A stretch of DNA of 64,000 bases from Legionella sp. PC997 (GTDB lineage: Bacteria > Pseudomonadota > Gammaproteobacteria > Legionellales > Legionellaceae), in the NCBI RefSeq assembly GCF_014109825.1, contig NZ_CP059576.1, positions 3,331,501 through 3,395,500 of the forward strand. Reading direction: 5' to 3'. The notes under the pieces were generated by a model. The model made no database searches. It worked only from the letters and a program-made list of their open reading frames with translations, and was not told the DNA's origin. Shown here piece after piece: positions 46,191 to 54,313 of the stretch. The translations under genes were made by a program, and so were the position numbers. Each line of letters begins with the position of its first letter. Position 1 is the stretch's first letter.

Positions 46191-47054
46191 ATGAGAATTT
46201 TTTTGTTCTTATTGGTCTTAATATACTGCGCTTTGGGTCAGGCTAAATCGATGATTGCTTTTGAACGTCATGGTTCCATTTGGACAGCTAATATAGATGG
46301 CAGTAATATCAAAAAAATTACAGAAGGATACATCCCTGAAATTTCCCCAAATGGAAAATATATTGCCTATAATGTAGTGGATAAGCGCAAATTCGAAAAC
46401 CGTTACCTGGCAATCATCGCTCTTGAAACGGATCAAGTTACCTTATTGAAGAATATCCCTTCTCCAAACAACTTTAATCCAGTGTGGTCGCCTGATGGGC
46501 AAAAGCTATTATTTAATACCTTTGTAAACAACAATTGGCATCTGGCATTAATCAATGCTGATGGCAGTGGGTATCGCCTTATAAAAAATACCCAAAACGC
46601 ATTCAGTCCGACATGGGCAGAAAATGACACTTCTTTTTTTAGCCATGATTTGTATTCAATTTATTGGAGAGACTTTGCAGGAAATCTAATAAAAAAATGG
46701 CGCATTAATGACATTATTCCACACGCGAGCATGAGTAGTGCTTCGCACATCCACGCGGCTCCCAATGGAGCAATGCTCATTATGGATGTAGATATGGATG
46801 AAACCATTCATAGGAACAATTGGAGTGAACCCCCACTTGCAATATGGACATTTGATCTTAATTCCGAAAAAGCAACTCGTATTACTTCGAAAGGCAGATT
46901 GGCATGGAGTCCTTTTTGGATTAACTCAGAAGAGTTTATTTTTTTAGAACAAGAAGCTAAAGAGAAATCCCCCGCGTTATTTCGAGGCTCAATAAAAAGT
47001 CCGTCTAAAACACTCTTATTAAAAGATGTTCAAACTCCCAGTGTTTCAGGCTAG
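46191..47054 (+). CDS. Exported TolB-like beta-propeller (PD40 repeats) protein
   Basis: A 287-residue protein from ATG 46191 (AGGGA about eight bases upstream). The frame extends to 46104, but the internal start precedes a clean signal peptide ('MRIFLFLLVLIYCALGQAKS'). The mature part has repeated PD40/WD40-like units: 'ISPNGKYIAYN', 'VWSPDGQKLLFNT', 'LINADGSGYRLIKNTQNAFSPTWAEND', 'RLAWSPFWI', as in TolB and S9 propellers. It is likely periplasmic. It is not next to tol-pal genes, so it is a TolB-like orphan. No catalytic domain follows the propeller. Confidence 0.75.
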   Translation: MRIFLFLLVLIYCALGQAKSMIAFERHGSIWTANIDGSNIKKITEGYIPEISPNGKYIAYNVVDKRKFENRYLAIIALETDQVTLLKNIPSPNNFNPVWSPDGQKLLFNTFVNNNWHLALINADGSGYRLIKNTQNAFSPTWAENDTSFFSHDLYSIYWRDFAGNLIKKWRINDIIPHASMSSASHIHAAPNGAMLIMDVDMDETIHRNNWSEPPLAIWTFDLNSEKATRITSKGRLAWSPFWINSEEFIFLEQEAKEKSPALFRGSIKSPSKTLLLKDVQTPSVSG

Positions 47055-47149
47055 CGAATCATGTTCCTTTTGAAATAAGAAATAAATGGAGACAAATTAA
47101 AGTAAAATAGTTTATAAAGAAGTAAGGGGAAACTATAAAAAATACAATT

Positions 47150-48406
47150 ATGGATCGAACGAAGAAAAAAAGTATTTTTGCTGGTTTATACGGAAATACT
47201 TTAGAATGGTTTGATTTTCTTCTTTATGCCAATTTTGCTCCCTTATTTGCACAAATATTCTTTCCATCTGATGTCTATTTTGTTTCCCTTCTCCTCACCT
47301 TTGGCGTATTTTCGGTAGGCTTTTTTATGCGTCCATTAGGAGGGGTATTATTAGGACATTATGCAGATCATATCGGTAGAAGAAAAACGTTGATTATCTC
47401 CGTGTCGATTATGACCTGTTCCACAGCGTGTATCGCCTTAATCCCTGATTTTCATACTTTGGGAATCCTCTCTCCGTTGCTGTTCGTTTTTTTTAGATTA
47501 ATACAAGGAATTGCCGTTGGAGGAGAACTACCCGGTTCGACTACTTTTCTCATAGAACATATGGCTGGTCATCGACGTGGTTTTGCCGGAAGTTTAGTTT
47601 TAAGTACTGCTTTTCTGGGTATTTTTTTAGGTTCTTTTACGGCCTCTGTACTCAGTGTTTTATTGACCGAGGATACGCTGCGATCTTGGGGATGGCGTTT
47701 CGCTTATTTAATGGGTGCCCTCCTTGGATTAATAGGCATTTATTTGCGTCATACAAGTGTTGAGCCTGAGGCTTTTTTGCACACCAAACCTACCACCGAA
47801 CTTCCCGCAAAGCTTGTGGTCATAGTACATCAGCGCAAATTATTATTAGCTATTATTTTTACGAGTATATTAGCAATGAGCAATTATTTACTCATTGCTT
47901 ATATAACCAGTTTTTTAGTGAAATCTGAAGGATTTTTATTAAAAGATGCTCTGGTTATAAACTTTATAGCACTACTGGTATTAACGATATTAATTCCGAT
48001 AATGGGCTTATTATCCGATTTCTTAGGTAGGAAACCTATTTTTTTATTAGGGGCTGTTGGTATTTTTATTTTTATTTATCCTCTTTTTATTCTTTTTTTG
48101 AGCGGTAACTGGTGGTATGTCCTTGTGGGAGAAATAGGGCTAGCAATCATACTTGCACCATTGAATGCTACAGTGCCTACTATGCTTGCAGAGATGTTCC
48201 CCACCGCGATTCGCGCCAGTGGCGTATCTATTGGGTATAACATTGGCCAAGCAGTTTTTGGTGGAACCATGCCCTTAGTTTCCTTAACCTTGGTTGAGCT
48301 AACCGGAAATAAATATGCTCCTGCGTTGTACATTATATTTTGGGTCGTTATCGCAATTATTTCGGTCCGGTACACCAAAGAGACTTACCTTGATGAACTG
48401 GATTAA
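47150..48406 (+). CDS. MFS transporter, metabolite:H+ symporter (ProP/MHS-like)
   Basis: A 418-residue membrane protein with about twelve hydrophobic segments. The N-terminal 'GNTLEWFDFLLYANFAPLF' and 'GGVLLGHYADHIGRRKTLI' are typical of the metabolite:H+ symporter subfamily (ProP, KgtP, ShiA). 'GLLSDFLGRKP' marks the second half. These carriers take up compatible solutes, amino acids or dicarboxylates; the substrate here cannot be read from the sequence. It is rightward, 95 bases after the TolB-like gene, with which it may share a transcript. Confidence 0.88.
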   Translation: MDRTKKKSIFAGLYGNTLEWFDFLLYANFAPLFAQIFFPSDVYFVSLLLTFGVFSVGFFMRPLGGVLLGHYADHIGRRKTLIISVSIMTCSTACIALIPDFHTLGILSPLLFVFFRLIQGIAVGGELPGSTTFLIEHMAGHRRGFAGSLVLSTAFLGIFLGSFTASVLSVLLTEDTLRSWGWRFAYLMGALLGLIGIYLRHTSVEPEAFLHTKPTTELPAKLVVIVHQRKLLLAIIFTSILAMSNYLLIAYITSFLVKSEGFLLKDALVINFIALLVLTILIPIMGLLSDFLGRKPIFLLGAVGIFIFIYPLFILFLSGNWWYVLVGEIGLAIILAPLNATVPTMLAEMFPTAIRASGVSIGYNIGQAVFGGTMPLVSLTLVELTGNKYAPALYIIFWVVIAIISVRYTKETYLDELD

Positions 48407-48480
48407 TGACTTTCAAAGAACCATGAAAAAAAACTTGAACGGCTTTAATGATTGCTTAATAAAAATAGGATGCGGCGACT

Positions 48481-48927
48481 ATGAATCACAAGATTATAAA
48501 AATTACTTTATTCAATCTGTTTGTTGTTTATTCGGCATTGGGTTTTTCCGAATCCCATAGAGACAGTGTTTCTAAAGAAGAAGTAAATGGTACCTTTATT
48601 ATGAAATTTCCTGCCCCTCATAATGATATTTCCAATACCTTGACGGTTCGTGCTTTGGGAGGAGGCAAACTTAATATTTCCTTCGAATTAATTTATCCTT
48701 ATATGGTAAATGGCGAGCTGCAAGCCAATACCGGGGAGCTTTCGGGTGTGGCCAATATTAAAGGGGATACGGCCGTATACTCTTCTTCTGAATATGGCTC
48801 ATGTATGATCACGATAACATTCCTCAAACCTGGTATGTTATCTGTTAACCAAGAAGGTTCCGATGCAGATTGTGGTTTTGGTCATAATGTTTACGCGAAT
48901 GGGACTTATTTTAAGAAGAAAAAATAG
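48481..48927 (+). CDS. Small exported hypothetical protein
   Basis: A 148-residue protein with a signal peptide ending near 'ALGFSES'. The mature part is beta-rich, with alternating hydrophobic residues ('LTVRALGGGKLNISFELIYPY'), and has two cysteines late in the chain ('YGSCMITITF' and 'SDADCGFGHN') that may form a disulfide. AGGAT lies about ten bases before the ATG. It is 74 bases after the MFS gene. No family recognised; periplasmic or secreted. Confidence 0.65.
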   Translation: MNHKIIKITLFNLFVVYSALGFSESHRDSVSKEEVNGTFIMKFPAPHNDISNTLTVRALGGGKLNISFELIYPYMVNGELQANTGELSGVANIKGDTAVYSSSEYGSCMITITFLKPGMLSVNQEGSDADCGFGHNVYANGTYFKKKK

Positions 48928-49094
48928 TGATGGATCCCATCCTGTCTTGTCTGGATAGATTATAGGGAATTCGTCAACCTGATTTTATATTTTGAGTACT
49001 TGCACTTCAGGCAAACATTCAATATAGTGAAATATCAAGTTTGTATGTAGTTCCACATTTAGACTAATGGATTTAGCTTTAGAAGGAATTTTAC

Positions 49095-50000
49095 ATGACG
49101 AGACTAGAAGAATTAATTTATTCTCTGACTGCAGTGATAGTGCGCTATCATGACAGTCAACCGAAAGTAAAAAAATTAGTCACCGATACTGACGAAGAAT
49201 TACTCAGAGAAAAATCACTCATTCGTGCCAAAGAAATCATCCAAAATAAGGATGTTCATTTTAAAATCCGCTTGAATGAGCTTATCAAGCAATGCAGTGA
49301 TAGCGGCCGAAGACCTTTCTTATATTATATTTTGAATGAAATTACTTCGCTAAATACATTACTTAACCAAAAAAATTCCCTTGAGCCTACCAAATTAGAA
49401 GAATACAAAAATCAAATTTTTCAAGTACTTGTTGATCTTAAAGTACTTTTGGAAACTCCAAAACACAAAACCTATAGAATGACTTATAGCCAAGATGAAG
49501 AGAGCAAAGAAATGACCATTGCTTTGTCGGGGTTAAAAAATGACGGGTATCTCGGCGGTGAACTATGCAATTCAGGGGATATTTTAAACGATAGTGTTTT
49601 AAAACGTTTTAACATCACTACCCAAACATCCAACGCTCGAATTAGTGACATTGCAGAACAAATATGCACCGAACATCAGCATACCCTTTTAGTAGCTGAG
49701 CTATCGGAAAAAAATGCCGCTCTCAACAAACTAAATTCAGAGCAGGAACAAGAGCTTGAATTATTATCAACCGAAAATAAAGAAGCTGAAAAAAAATTGT
49801 TAAGTTTCACAGCAAAAGAACGTACCGCCATTTATGTGTCCTATATTTTATTTAAACAAATGCAAGCAAAAGAAGAAAAACAACAAAAAGTGATTGAGCA
49901 ACAACAAAATACCATTGGTGAGTTAAGACAACAAATTAGTGAATTGACCCATTCGGGCTCAAAATCCTCTAATCATAGGTTTTATACCCCTGCTATTTAA
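49095..50000 (+). CDS. Hypothetical protein with C-terminal coiled coil, effector-like
   Basis: A 301-residue protein; AAGGAA lies six bases before the ATG. The first 120 residues are helical. The final 100 residues form a long coiled coil ('LSEKNAALNKLNSEQEQEL', 'EKQQKVIEQQQNTIGELRQQ'). The N-terminal 'YSLTAVIVRYHDSQPKVKKL' is unassigned. No signal peptide or membrane segment. Orphan coiled-coil proteins are frequent in Legionella effector repertoires, but this is only circumstantial. Confidence 0.65.
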   Translation: MTRLEELIYSLTAVIVRYHDSQPKVKKLVTDTDEELLREKSLIRAKEIIQNKDVHFKIRLNELIKQCSDSGRRPFLYYILNEITSLNTLLNQKNSLEPTKLEEYKNQIFQVLVDLKVLLETPKHKTYRMTYSQDEESKEMTIALSGLKNDGYLGGELCNSGDILNDSVLKRFNITTQTSNARISDIAEQICTEHQHTLLVAELSEKNAALNKLNSEQEQELELLSTENKEAEKKLLSFTAKERTAIYVSYILFKQMQAKEEKQQKVIEQQQNTIGELRQQISELTHSGSKSSNHRFYTPAI

Positions 50001-50248
50001 AAAGCCCGAAGATTGAAGAAGTTATATTTATTTGCTTAATCTGGGCTCGAAAAAATAGTGCAACCTGGACACTCGGCCCGGTATGACCTATCGCCGCTCA
50101 GTTCACTATTATCTTCAGTGCGCATTAGCCAGTAGTTTCCGGTAACAAACTTTAGCCTTTTTGTTTTTAACTGAGCACTATTTAGATCACAATAACAGAA
50201 TAATTAATTAACCCACTTGACATAAACAGTCGCGTAGCCAATCAAGAA

Positions 50249-50407
50249 ATGGCCGTAACAATAGGCCACAAGCTGAAACCTAATAAAAAAGCTATAAATC
50301 CAGTCCCAAAATCTACAACAGATCCTACATCGGCCAAAACAACCAAAGGCTTTATGATGAGCCAGAACATCTCTAAAAGACTAATAGCTTTAAAAATTGC
50401 ACAATAA
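50249..50407 (+). CDS. Possible small Lys/Pro-rich protein ahead of a terminator
   Basis: A 52-residue rightward frame, Lys/Thr/Pro-rich, starting at ATG 50249 with a weak AAGAA upstream. It is supported by a terminator-like hairpin right after its stop (50398-50420). The opposite strand contains a 60-residue hydrophobic frame over the same bases that lacks such support. It might be a decayed 3' end of a longer gene, since its frame continues upstream to about 50208 without a start. The preceding bases, 50001-50248, hold nothing recognisable. Confidence 0.3.
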   Translation: MAVTIGHKLKPNKKAINPVPKSTTDPTSAKTTKGFMMSQNISKRLIALKIAQ

Positions 50408-50420
50408 AGGTGCATTTTTT
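50398..50420 (+). terminator. Rho-independent terminator
   Basis: TGCAC at 50398-50402 pairs with GTGCA at 50410-50414 (7-nt loop), followed directly by T6 at 50415-50420 and another T-rich stretch. It follows the stop of the small frame ending at 50407. Confidence 0.5.
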
Positions 50421-50472
50421 GCATTTTTATGGTAAATTAGTTGTCAATTTATTTCTTTATTGGATAATTGAT

Positions 50473-50649
50473 ATGTTTTTTATGCGTTTAGATATAATAT
50501 TAGTCGGATGTTTTTTGATGCTATTTCAACAGCCTGCTCATAGTCATGAACTCGTAGAAAAAACGGTGTCACGAGAATATTTTTGTAACAAGGTGATGCA
50601 GCCACTTGCCTCGAATATTGATTTGCTTATTAATAGCCATTACCAATAA
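50473..50649 (+). CDS. Small exported hypothetical protein
   Basis: A 58-residue protein from ATG 50473 (GGA about eight bases upstream; frame extends to 50410). The N-terminus is a signal peptide with a Leu/Ile/Phe core ending 'QQPAHSHE'. The mature peptide is about 35 residues with one cysteine. The stop is 36 bases from the convergent stop of zur. No family recognised. Confidence 0.45.
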   Translation: MFFMRLDIILVGCFLMLFQQPAHSHELVEKTVSREYFCNKVMQPLASNIDLLINSHYQ

Positions 50650-50685
50650 GCTAAAATATACGTGTTTTTTTACAATCAACCGCGC

Positions 50686-51135
50686 CTAATCCTCTCGATT
50701 GGCCAGTTTACAACGCACGCATAAACCTTTGATTTCTGTTGTGCAATTAATAATTGAAAATTGCAGTGAGTTTGCTAATTCTGTAATGCATGTGAAATCA
50801 ATAATGCATTCTAATTCTTTGACAAAATCACATTGATTGCAAATTAAAAATTGAGCTTGTCCTACATGATGCCCGTGCAAACAAGCAACATATGATTTGA
50901 GGCTATCAATACAATGGATGAATCCCTCTTGATGCCAGAACTGAATCGCTCGATAAACTGTAGGTGGTTTGGGATTTTCAATTTGTGTGGAGAGTCTTTG
51001 TAAGATTTCGTAAGCCCCTAGAGGCTTTCTTTCTTCTATTAAAATCTTGAGGACACGCTCTCTCGGGTCTGTGAACCGATAGCCATGCTGCACGCAATGC
51101 TTATAAGCCTTGTCCAACAAATTGTATTTCATCAA
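50686..51135 (-). CDS. zur: Zinc uptake regulator Zur (Fur family)
   Basis: A 149-residue Fur-family repressor. The N-terminal winged helix reads 'RFTDPRERVLKILIEERKPLGAYEILQRL' and 'KPPTVYRAIQFWHQEGFIHCID', the latter being the DNA-recognition region. Two Cys-x-x-Cys pairs ('CNQC' and 'CVRC') form the structural zinc site, and 'CLHGHHVGQAQFL' supplies regulatory zinc ligands. The 'VYRAI' with a missing Thr/Leu and the CLHGHH segment are closer to Zur than Fur. It represses zinc-acquisition genes when zinc is replete. It is divergent from the P-type ATPase gene, with a Zur-box candidate between them. Confidence 0.88.
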   Translation of the reverse strand: MMKYNLLDKAYKHCVQHGYRFTDPRERVLKILIEERKPLGAYEILQRLSTQIENPKPPTVYRAIQFWHQEGFIHCIDSLKSYVACLHGHHVGQAQFLICNQCDFVKELECIIDFTCITELANSLQFSIINCTTEIKGLCVRCKLANRED

Positions 51136-51272
51136 TCATATTATAATTTAATCACTTAATTCATTATACCACAGTCCTTGTTTTACAGAAAAATTATCAA
51201 ACACCGGCACCGAATATTAGCTAAATTCCTCTGGTTTAAAAATTATTTAATATGACTTGTTCTTTGGCAAGA

Positions 51273-51295
51273 CGATGTTACAATATAACACTTTC
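51273..51295. promoter_or_regulatory. Candidate Zur box
   Basis: GATGTTACAATATAACACTTT spans this site. Its 15-base core, TGTTACAATATAACA (51276-51290), is an interrupted palindrome (TGTTA-N5-TAACA) and matches the gammaproteobacterial Zur-box consensus (ATGTTATANTATAACAT) at most positions. It lies between zur (start 51135) and the P-type ATPase gene (start 51485), so it could control either or both. Confidence 0.65.
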
Positions 51296-51484
51296 TGAGG
51301 GCTGGGATGCCTCGTAATAAAATACCAGACGCTGTTTTATCGGTTTGACGAAATAAATTACTTGATTGTCCCGTTTCAAAATTACGTAATCTCCGTAACA
51401 GGTCTGAAGTGAATATTGATATACAACTGAAGTGGGCGTTGCTCCTCTTTAACATTTATGTTGTCCTTTAAATGGAGGAAACCA

Positions 51485-54229
51485 ATGTATTGTAATTATA
51501 GATTCCGCCTTTCTAATAACGTGTCATCTTTGAATCTGGAGAACACTTCCACAAAAATCGAACAGATTTTGCACTCAGCACTAAGCTTAAAGTTCGTACG
51601 TATTGCTATCGATTTAACCAGTGAAGATAAAGGCATCAGTTTGTTATGTGAAGTGAACGATTCTATTACGATACAGACCGTCGTGACTCAGCTTTTATCA
51701 AAGGAGGGAATTATTTTAAGTGACATCATGGAAATGGAGACTATTGACTATCAAGAAGATATGCATATGGACCCATTAATTTCCAAACCCACTCCCTCTT
51801 CTCCTATTAAAAAAAGCAGAAAAAAAACAAAACGTTTCAATTCCGATGATCATTTTGATGATCATACTCACGGTCATTCTGATGACCATTTTGATGATCA
51901 TACTCACGGTCATTCTGATGATCATTATGGTGATCATGCTCACGGTCATTCTGATGATCATTTTGGTGATCATAGCCATGGTCATTCTCATAATCTTTCT
52001 CATGATCATTCCCAGGGTCATTCTCATTCGCACGGCCATGGCCATCTTCATACTCACTCCCACCATCACCACGGCTCTGAGGAGGATGAAAATCATTGGT
52101 TAAAAGCTGGATTAGGGTTGCTTTGGGGATTAGGTATGCTCGTTCTAGCAATTGGGAGTTTTAATATCCCTATGCTTGCCTATTATGCCATCACCGGTCT
52201 TACTACCTTAATGACCTTATATTTAGGAAATACTGTTTACAAATCGGCATGGCATGCATTGCTTGCAAAGGAATGGGATACGACCACTTTGTATGCAATA
52301 AGCACCTTGACTATCGTTGCGGTATCTATCGCTAGCTTATTTATTCCTGGATTACCTATGATGTTCGAAGCAGCACCGCTGGTTTTAGGTTTCTGGCATT
52401 TAGGTGAAGGGATAGAACATACTTTAATTGATGAAATCAACAAAAAATTAGATGTCCGCGATTGTTTGTCTCAAATGACTCTATTAAAAGGTAATCCAGA
52501 TAAAGAAATTTCCGTCAAAAATTTAATCCCTAATGATCTTATTATCCTTAAAAAGGGTGAGGTTATTCCTGTCGATGGAGTATTAACATCAAAAGCACTG
52601 CTTTATACTACACGCATCGATGGTTCACCGCACCTACAAGAATTTAATCCAGGCGATAAAGTGAAAGCAGGGATGCGCTTGGCGGATCATATTCCTTCAT
52701 TGGAAATGCGGGTTACCAAAACATATCAAAATTCTTACTTATCTCTAATTGCAAAAAATATTGAACAAGCAAATGCTGAAAAAGCCCCTCTCGAACAATT
52801 TGCGAATAAATTATTAAAATATTTTATTCCTGGTCTGCTTACAATTGCACTTATCTCCGGCATCATCATCGGTTCGGTTTTTAATCCTGTTTTGGCTATT
52901 CAATGTGTTATCTCAGTTCTTGTGAGTGCATGCCCATGCGCTTTGAGCTTGATTACGCCAATGGCAGTTAAAATCGGTATGAAAAAAGCATCTGAAAACG
53001 GAATCCATTTTAACAATGGTAAAGCATTACAAGCAGCTGCTGATATTGATACTGTTGTTTTTGATTTAAATGGCACCCTGACTCAAGGAAACATTGAAGT
53101 AGAGCGTCTGCGAATTTCTAATAGAAAATTATTAGCTCATGTTGCATTATTGGAAAGTAAATCCGATCACCCTACAGCACAAATAATTAGGTCTTATATA
53201 GAAAATCAAGACATCGCTACAGAGTCGTTAGAAATCACATCCATTGATAAAAGTCACCACTCAGGAATAAAAGCTACTATTGAGGGTGAAACCTTCATGA
53301 TTGGTAACGAGGATATGCTCAAAGCAAATGGAATTACTCTTATTAATAAGCCTTATGATAATCCTGAAAATGGTAGCATTTATATTGTGCAGGGCACATC
53401 CGTAATTGGACAAGTTGCTTTAACTGACCCTTTGCGTAAAGATGCTATTGCCACTGTAAAGCAACTTCAACGCTTAGGTAAAACAGTGCATATTTGCACG
53501 GGTGCAGATAAAGTCACTGCCTTGAAATACGCAGCATTATTAGGTATTTCTGAAAAAAATGTATGCGCCAATACTGTTGGTGCGATCTCTAATCCAACGG
53601 AAATCTCAAAAATAAGTTATATACAACTGCTGAAACGCAAAGGCTGTAAAGTAGCCATGGTCGGTGATGCGGCCAATGATGTGAGTGCGATTGCGTATTC
53701 CGATCTTGGAATCGCGGTAAAATCCAGTATCGGAGATAGCATTACCCAACAACATGCAGGGGTTGTAATTCAGCAAGGTATATTATTTCCTATAGCGACT
53801 GCCTTCGACGTCGCAGAAAAAACCAAACAAAACATTGTCCAGAACTTATCCGTAAGTTTAAGTTATAACTCAATTATTACACTTGTAGCAGCCGGATTGT
53901 TTGTGGCAATAGGTTTTGCTCTTAATCCCGCAGTGGGTGTTGCCTTGATGGTACTCGAATCTGCGATTGTTTTAACCAATTTATATCGTTTTAAACACCA
54001 GGATGTGATGTCAGCAGCAAATGATACAAATGCAGGAAAGACGGTAGAAACTGCGGGGAATACAACGGTTACCCTATTAAATACCTTTGGTTATGCCGAG
54101 CCCAGCCCCACTCCCATCAATTCCAATCCTCCGTCAACGAAGTCTAGGGCTCTAAGTTTCTTTGAAGCTAAAGAGGAACATGGGGCTCATACGGGAACAC
54201 AAATCGCTAAAGGATGTCTGATCTCTTGA
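51485..54229 (+). CDS. P1B-type metal ATPase with His-rich domain, altered catalytic motifs and C-terminal CLIS
   Basis: A 914-residue protein from ATG 51485 (GGAGGA ribosome-binding site). Residues 1-100 have an HMA-like ferredoxin fold pattern but no CxxC. Residues about 120-195 are a His-rich metal-binding region. Then come membrane segments with the Cys-Pro-Cys transition-metal motif (about residue 482) and a HAD ATPase domain with Ser-Asp-His-Pro as in P1B pumps. Two catalytic motifs differ from the family: DKTGT is Asp-Leu-Asn-Gly-Thr (about 527) and TGES is Asp-Gly-Ser-Pro (about 379), losing the glutamate needed for dephosphorylation. A 75-residue polar extension ends Cys-Leu-Ile-Ser, a CaaX-type motif. 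Substrate is probably zinc or a related ion; the pump may be inactive or slow. Confidence 0.85.
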   Translation: MYCNYRFRLSNNVSSLNLENTSTKIEQILHSALSLKFVRIAIDLTSEDKGISLLCEVNDSITIQTVVTQLLSKEGIILSDIMEMETIDYQEDMHMDPLISKPTPSSPIKKSRKKTKRFNSDDHFDDHTHGHSDDHFDDHTHGHSDDHYGDHAHGHSDDHFGDHSHGHSHNLSHDHSQGHSHSHGHGHLHTHSHHHHGSEEDENHWLKAGLGLLWGLGMLVLAIGSFNIPMLAYYAITGLTTLMTLYLGNTVYKSAWHALLAKEWDTTTLYAISTLTIVAVSIASLFIPGLPMMFEAAPLVLGFWHLGEGIEHTLIDEINKKLDVRDCLSQMTLLKGNPDKEISVKNLIPNDLIILKKGEVIPVDGVLTSKALLYTTRIDGSPHLQEFNPGDKVKAGMRLADHIPSLEMRVTKTYQNSYLSLIAKNIEQANAEKAPLEQFANKLLKYFIPGLLTIALISGIIIGSVFNPVLAIQCVISVLVSACPCALSLITPMAVKIGMKKASENGIHFNNGKALQAAADIDTVVFDLNGTLTQGNIEVERLRISNRKLLAHVALLESKSDHPTAQIIRSYIENQDIATESLEITSIDKSHHSGIKATIEGETFMIGNEDMLKANGITLINKPYDNPENGSIYIVQGTSVIGQVALTDPLRKDAIATVKQLQRLGKTVHICTGADKVTALKYAALLGISEKNVCANTVGAISNPTEISKISYIQLLKRKGCKVAMVGDAANDVSAIAYSDLGIAVKSSIGDSITQQHAGVVIQQGILFPIATAFDVAEKTKQNIVQNLSVSLSYNSIITLVAAGLFVAIGFALNPAVGVALMVLESAIVLTNLYRFKHQDVMSAANDTNAGKTVETAGNTTVTLLNTFGYAEPSPTPINSNPPSTKSRALSFFEAKEEHGAHTGTQIAKGCLIS
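51842..51985 (+). repeat. Four tandem 36-bp repeats encoding a His-rich metal-binding stretch
   Basis: Four in-frame 36-base units (51842-51877, 51878-51913, 51914-51949, 51950-51985) encode variants of Ser-Asp-Asp-His-Phe-Asp-Asp-His-Thr-His-Gly-His in the N-terminal part of the P-type ATPase. A further His/Ser/Gly-rich tail follows to about 52075. Repeat number could vary between strains. Confidence 0.9.
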
Positions 54230-54252
54230 TAAGACGTCCACACCGATCGACG

Positions 54253-54273
54253 TACCGCGCTTTAAGCGCGGTA
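54253..54273. terminator. Strong hairpin between convergent genes
   Basis: TACCGCGCTT (54253-54262) and AAGCGCGGTA (54264-54273) form a near-perfect 10-bp inverted repeat, GC-rich at its base, 24 bases after the ATPase stop and 41 bases before the stop of the leftward ubiquitin-like gene. Downstream T-richness is limited. Confidence 0.6.
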
Positions 54274-54313
54274 TCTAAAATAATGTCCTTTTAAAATAAG
54301 AAATTCTCCTTCC

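Noticed and set aside
50242..50424. 60-residue hydrophobic leftward frame
   Set aside because: It overlaps the terminator and a rightward frame that fits the terminator better; hydrophobicity is likely a by-product of the antisense strand.
51243..51455. 70-residue leftward frame between zur and the ATPase gene
   Set aside because: It overlaps the Zur-box candidate and probable promoter, has no ribosome-binding site and no motif.
51776..52151. Several alternative frames over the His-rich repeat
   Set aside because: They arise from the 36-base repeat, whose period is a multiple of three and so keeps every frame open; the ATPase frame is the only one with family motifs.
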